From an uncultured Bacteroidales bacterium (GTDB lineage Bacteria > Bacteroidota > Bacteroidia > Bacteroidales > P3): 64,000 nucleotides of DNA. Positions 63,704 through 64,000 of this stretch are shown in pieces (position 1 is the first letter of the stretch; every line of letters starts with the position of its first letter). Under the pieces are notes generated by a model that saw nothing but the letters and a program-made list of their open reading frames with translations, did no database searches and was not told the origin of the DNA. The translations under genes and the position numbers were made by a program. Where the stretch lies: contig ONEY01000005.1 in the NCBI GenBank assembly GCA_900316965.1, positions 43,160 to 107,159 of the forward strand, in the 5' to 3' direction.

Positions 63704-63736
63704 ATCGGACTCATATCGGACTTACATCGGACTTAC
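63704..63736. repeat. Three tandem 11-bp repeats
   Basis: ATCGGACTCAT, ATCGGACTTAC and ATCGGACTTAC follow one another without gaps. TTTTAACATT motifs flank them at about 63677, 63757 and 63781. They lie between the remnant locus and the last gene. A related motif occurs at 55621-55638. Confidence 0.8.
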
Positions 63737-63806
63737 AACTTAATTTTTTTGTTAATTTTAACATTCTGGCGCTTATGCCATTTTAACATTTCCGCGTCTC
63801 TCCTGC

Positions 63807-64000
63807 TCACCAATCCACCCTCAGCGAAACCGACGTTATGACATCTTGTCTCTTCACCCCTTCGGGCACCAAGGAATGATATTCATAGTTGAAATTGACA
63901 TCAAACGATATATGTTCTGTAATCTTGGTCACCAACGACGTCACGCTCGACAACACATAATCCTCTGTCATACTCTTCATCGGCTTCATCAACGAGGGCT
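63807..64000 (-). CDS. C-terminal end of an outer membrane protein, DUF481-like (partial)
   Basis: The frame is open to the right edge, so the gene begins outside the window. About 64 residues remain, with alternating aromatic and polar residues (HISFDVNFNYEYHSLVPEG) and the closing VITSVSLRVDW, an outer-membrane barrel end with a terminal aromatic. The PEGVKRQD turn followed by a last strand resembles DUF481 (YdiY-like) proteins. The family call is tentative. The function is unknown. Confidence 0.6.
   Translation of the reverse strand, partial: PSLMKPMKSMTEDYVLSSVTSLVTKITEHISFDVNFNYEYHSLVPEGVKRQDVITSVSLRVDW

Overview
The window comes from a member of the Bacteroidota, most likely order Bacteroidales. 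The evidence is lineage-specific: ribosomal L31 of the zinc-free type B, a YebC protein that begins MGRAFEYRKARK, DUF3857 tandem proteins, gliding-motility (T9SS type B) and type A C-terminal sorting domains, a PorE-like OmpA protein, many short SPase II lipoproteins, and promoters of the Bacteroidetes type (-33 TTTG, about 19-20 nt, -7 TAnnTTTG) in front of tRNA and protein genes. I cannot name the genus. Most of the window is ordinary chromosome without transposases, phage genes or CRISPR arrays; only the last 3 kb looks like accessory DNA.

Layout. 1-2.5 kb: a tandem pair of DUF3857/DUF3858 secreted proteins, the first cut by the window edge. 2.5-7.2 kb (minus): six tRNA genes running into rpsF-rpsR-rplI, with mutS upstream. 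7.3-11.9 kb: a zinc metallopeptidase, then a cobalamin riboswitch driving a BtuB-like TonB receptor and a BtuG-like surface lipoprotein, which together form a vitamin B12 capture operon. 11.9-18.4 kb (minus): PHP and DRTGG proteins, then a long run nitroreductase - ftsE - OmpA protein - FemAB/GNAT-like protein - methyltransferase - rlmH. 18.7-23.9 kb (plus): a NusG-family paralogue followed by trkA and two trkH genes for potassium uptake. 24-35.7 kb (minus): PepSY-like protein, purA, murB, an ATPase-CYTH fusion, a MATE transporter, an M20 amidohydrolase, an acyltransferase and a GH20 hexosaminidase. 35.9-45.7 kb: a polysaccharide flippase, an operon of three cysteine-patterned small lipoproteins with a MauE-thioredoxin fusion, an O-methyltransferase, ftsK, murF and tRNA-Pro. 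45.8-53.3 kb (minus): a large T9SS-secreted surface protein, a PorE-like protein, lon and rpmE2. 53.4-60.8 kb (mostly plus): a receiver-domain protein with an unknown output, a DUF5106 thioredoxin, an M3 dipeptidyl carboxypeptidase and yebC, all notably richer in GC and C-ending codons. 60.9-64 kb: tRNA-Glu whose 3' end is repeated exactly 1.6 kb downstream, enclosing and flanking the remains of two C10-protease-type loci, each still carrying a small lipoprotein gene.

How the genes work together. Three themes recur. The first is cell-envelope construction: murB, murF, ftsK, ftsE, the flippase and the acyltransferase. The second is nutrient uptake: B12, potassium and GlcNAc-containing glycans. 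The third is T9SS export: the type B cargo, the PorE-like protein and two type A tails. The candidates for something not previously described are the three-lipoprotein plus MauE-thioredoxin operon (37.4-39.4 kb), the mirrored protease-remnant and lipoprotein loci beside the tRNA-Glu repeat (61.1-63.4 kb), the orphan receiver protein (53.5 kb) and the NusG paralogue heading the potassium operon (18.8 kb). Family assignments are from reading the protein sequences by eye; no database search was run.
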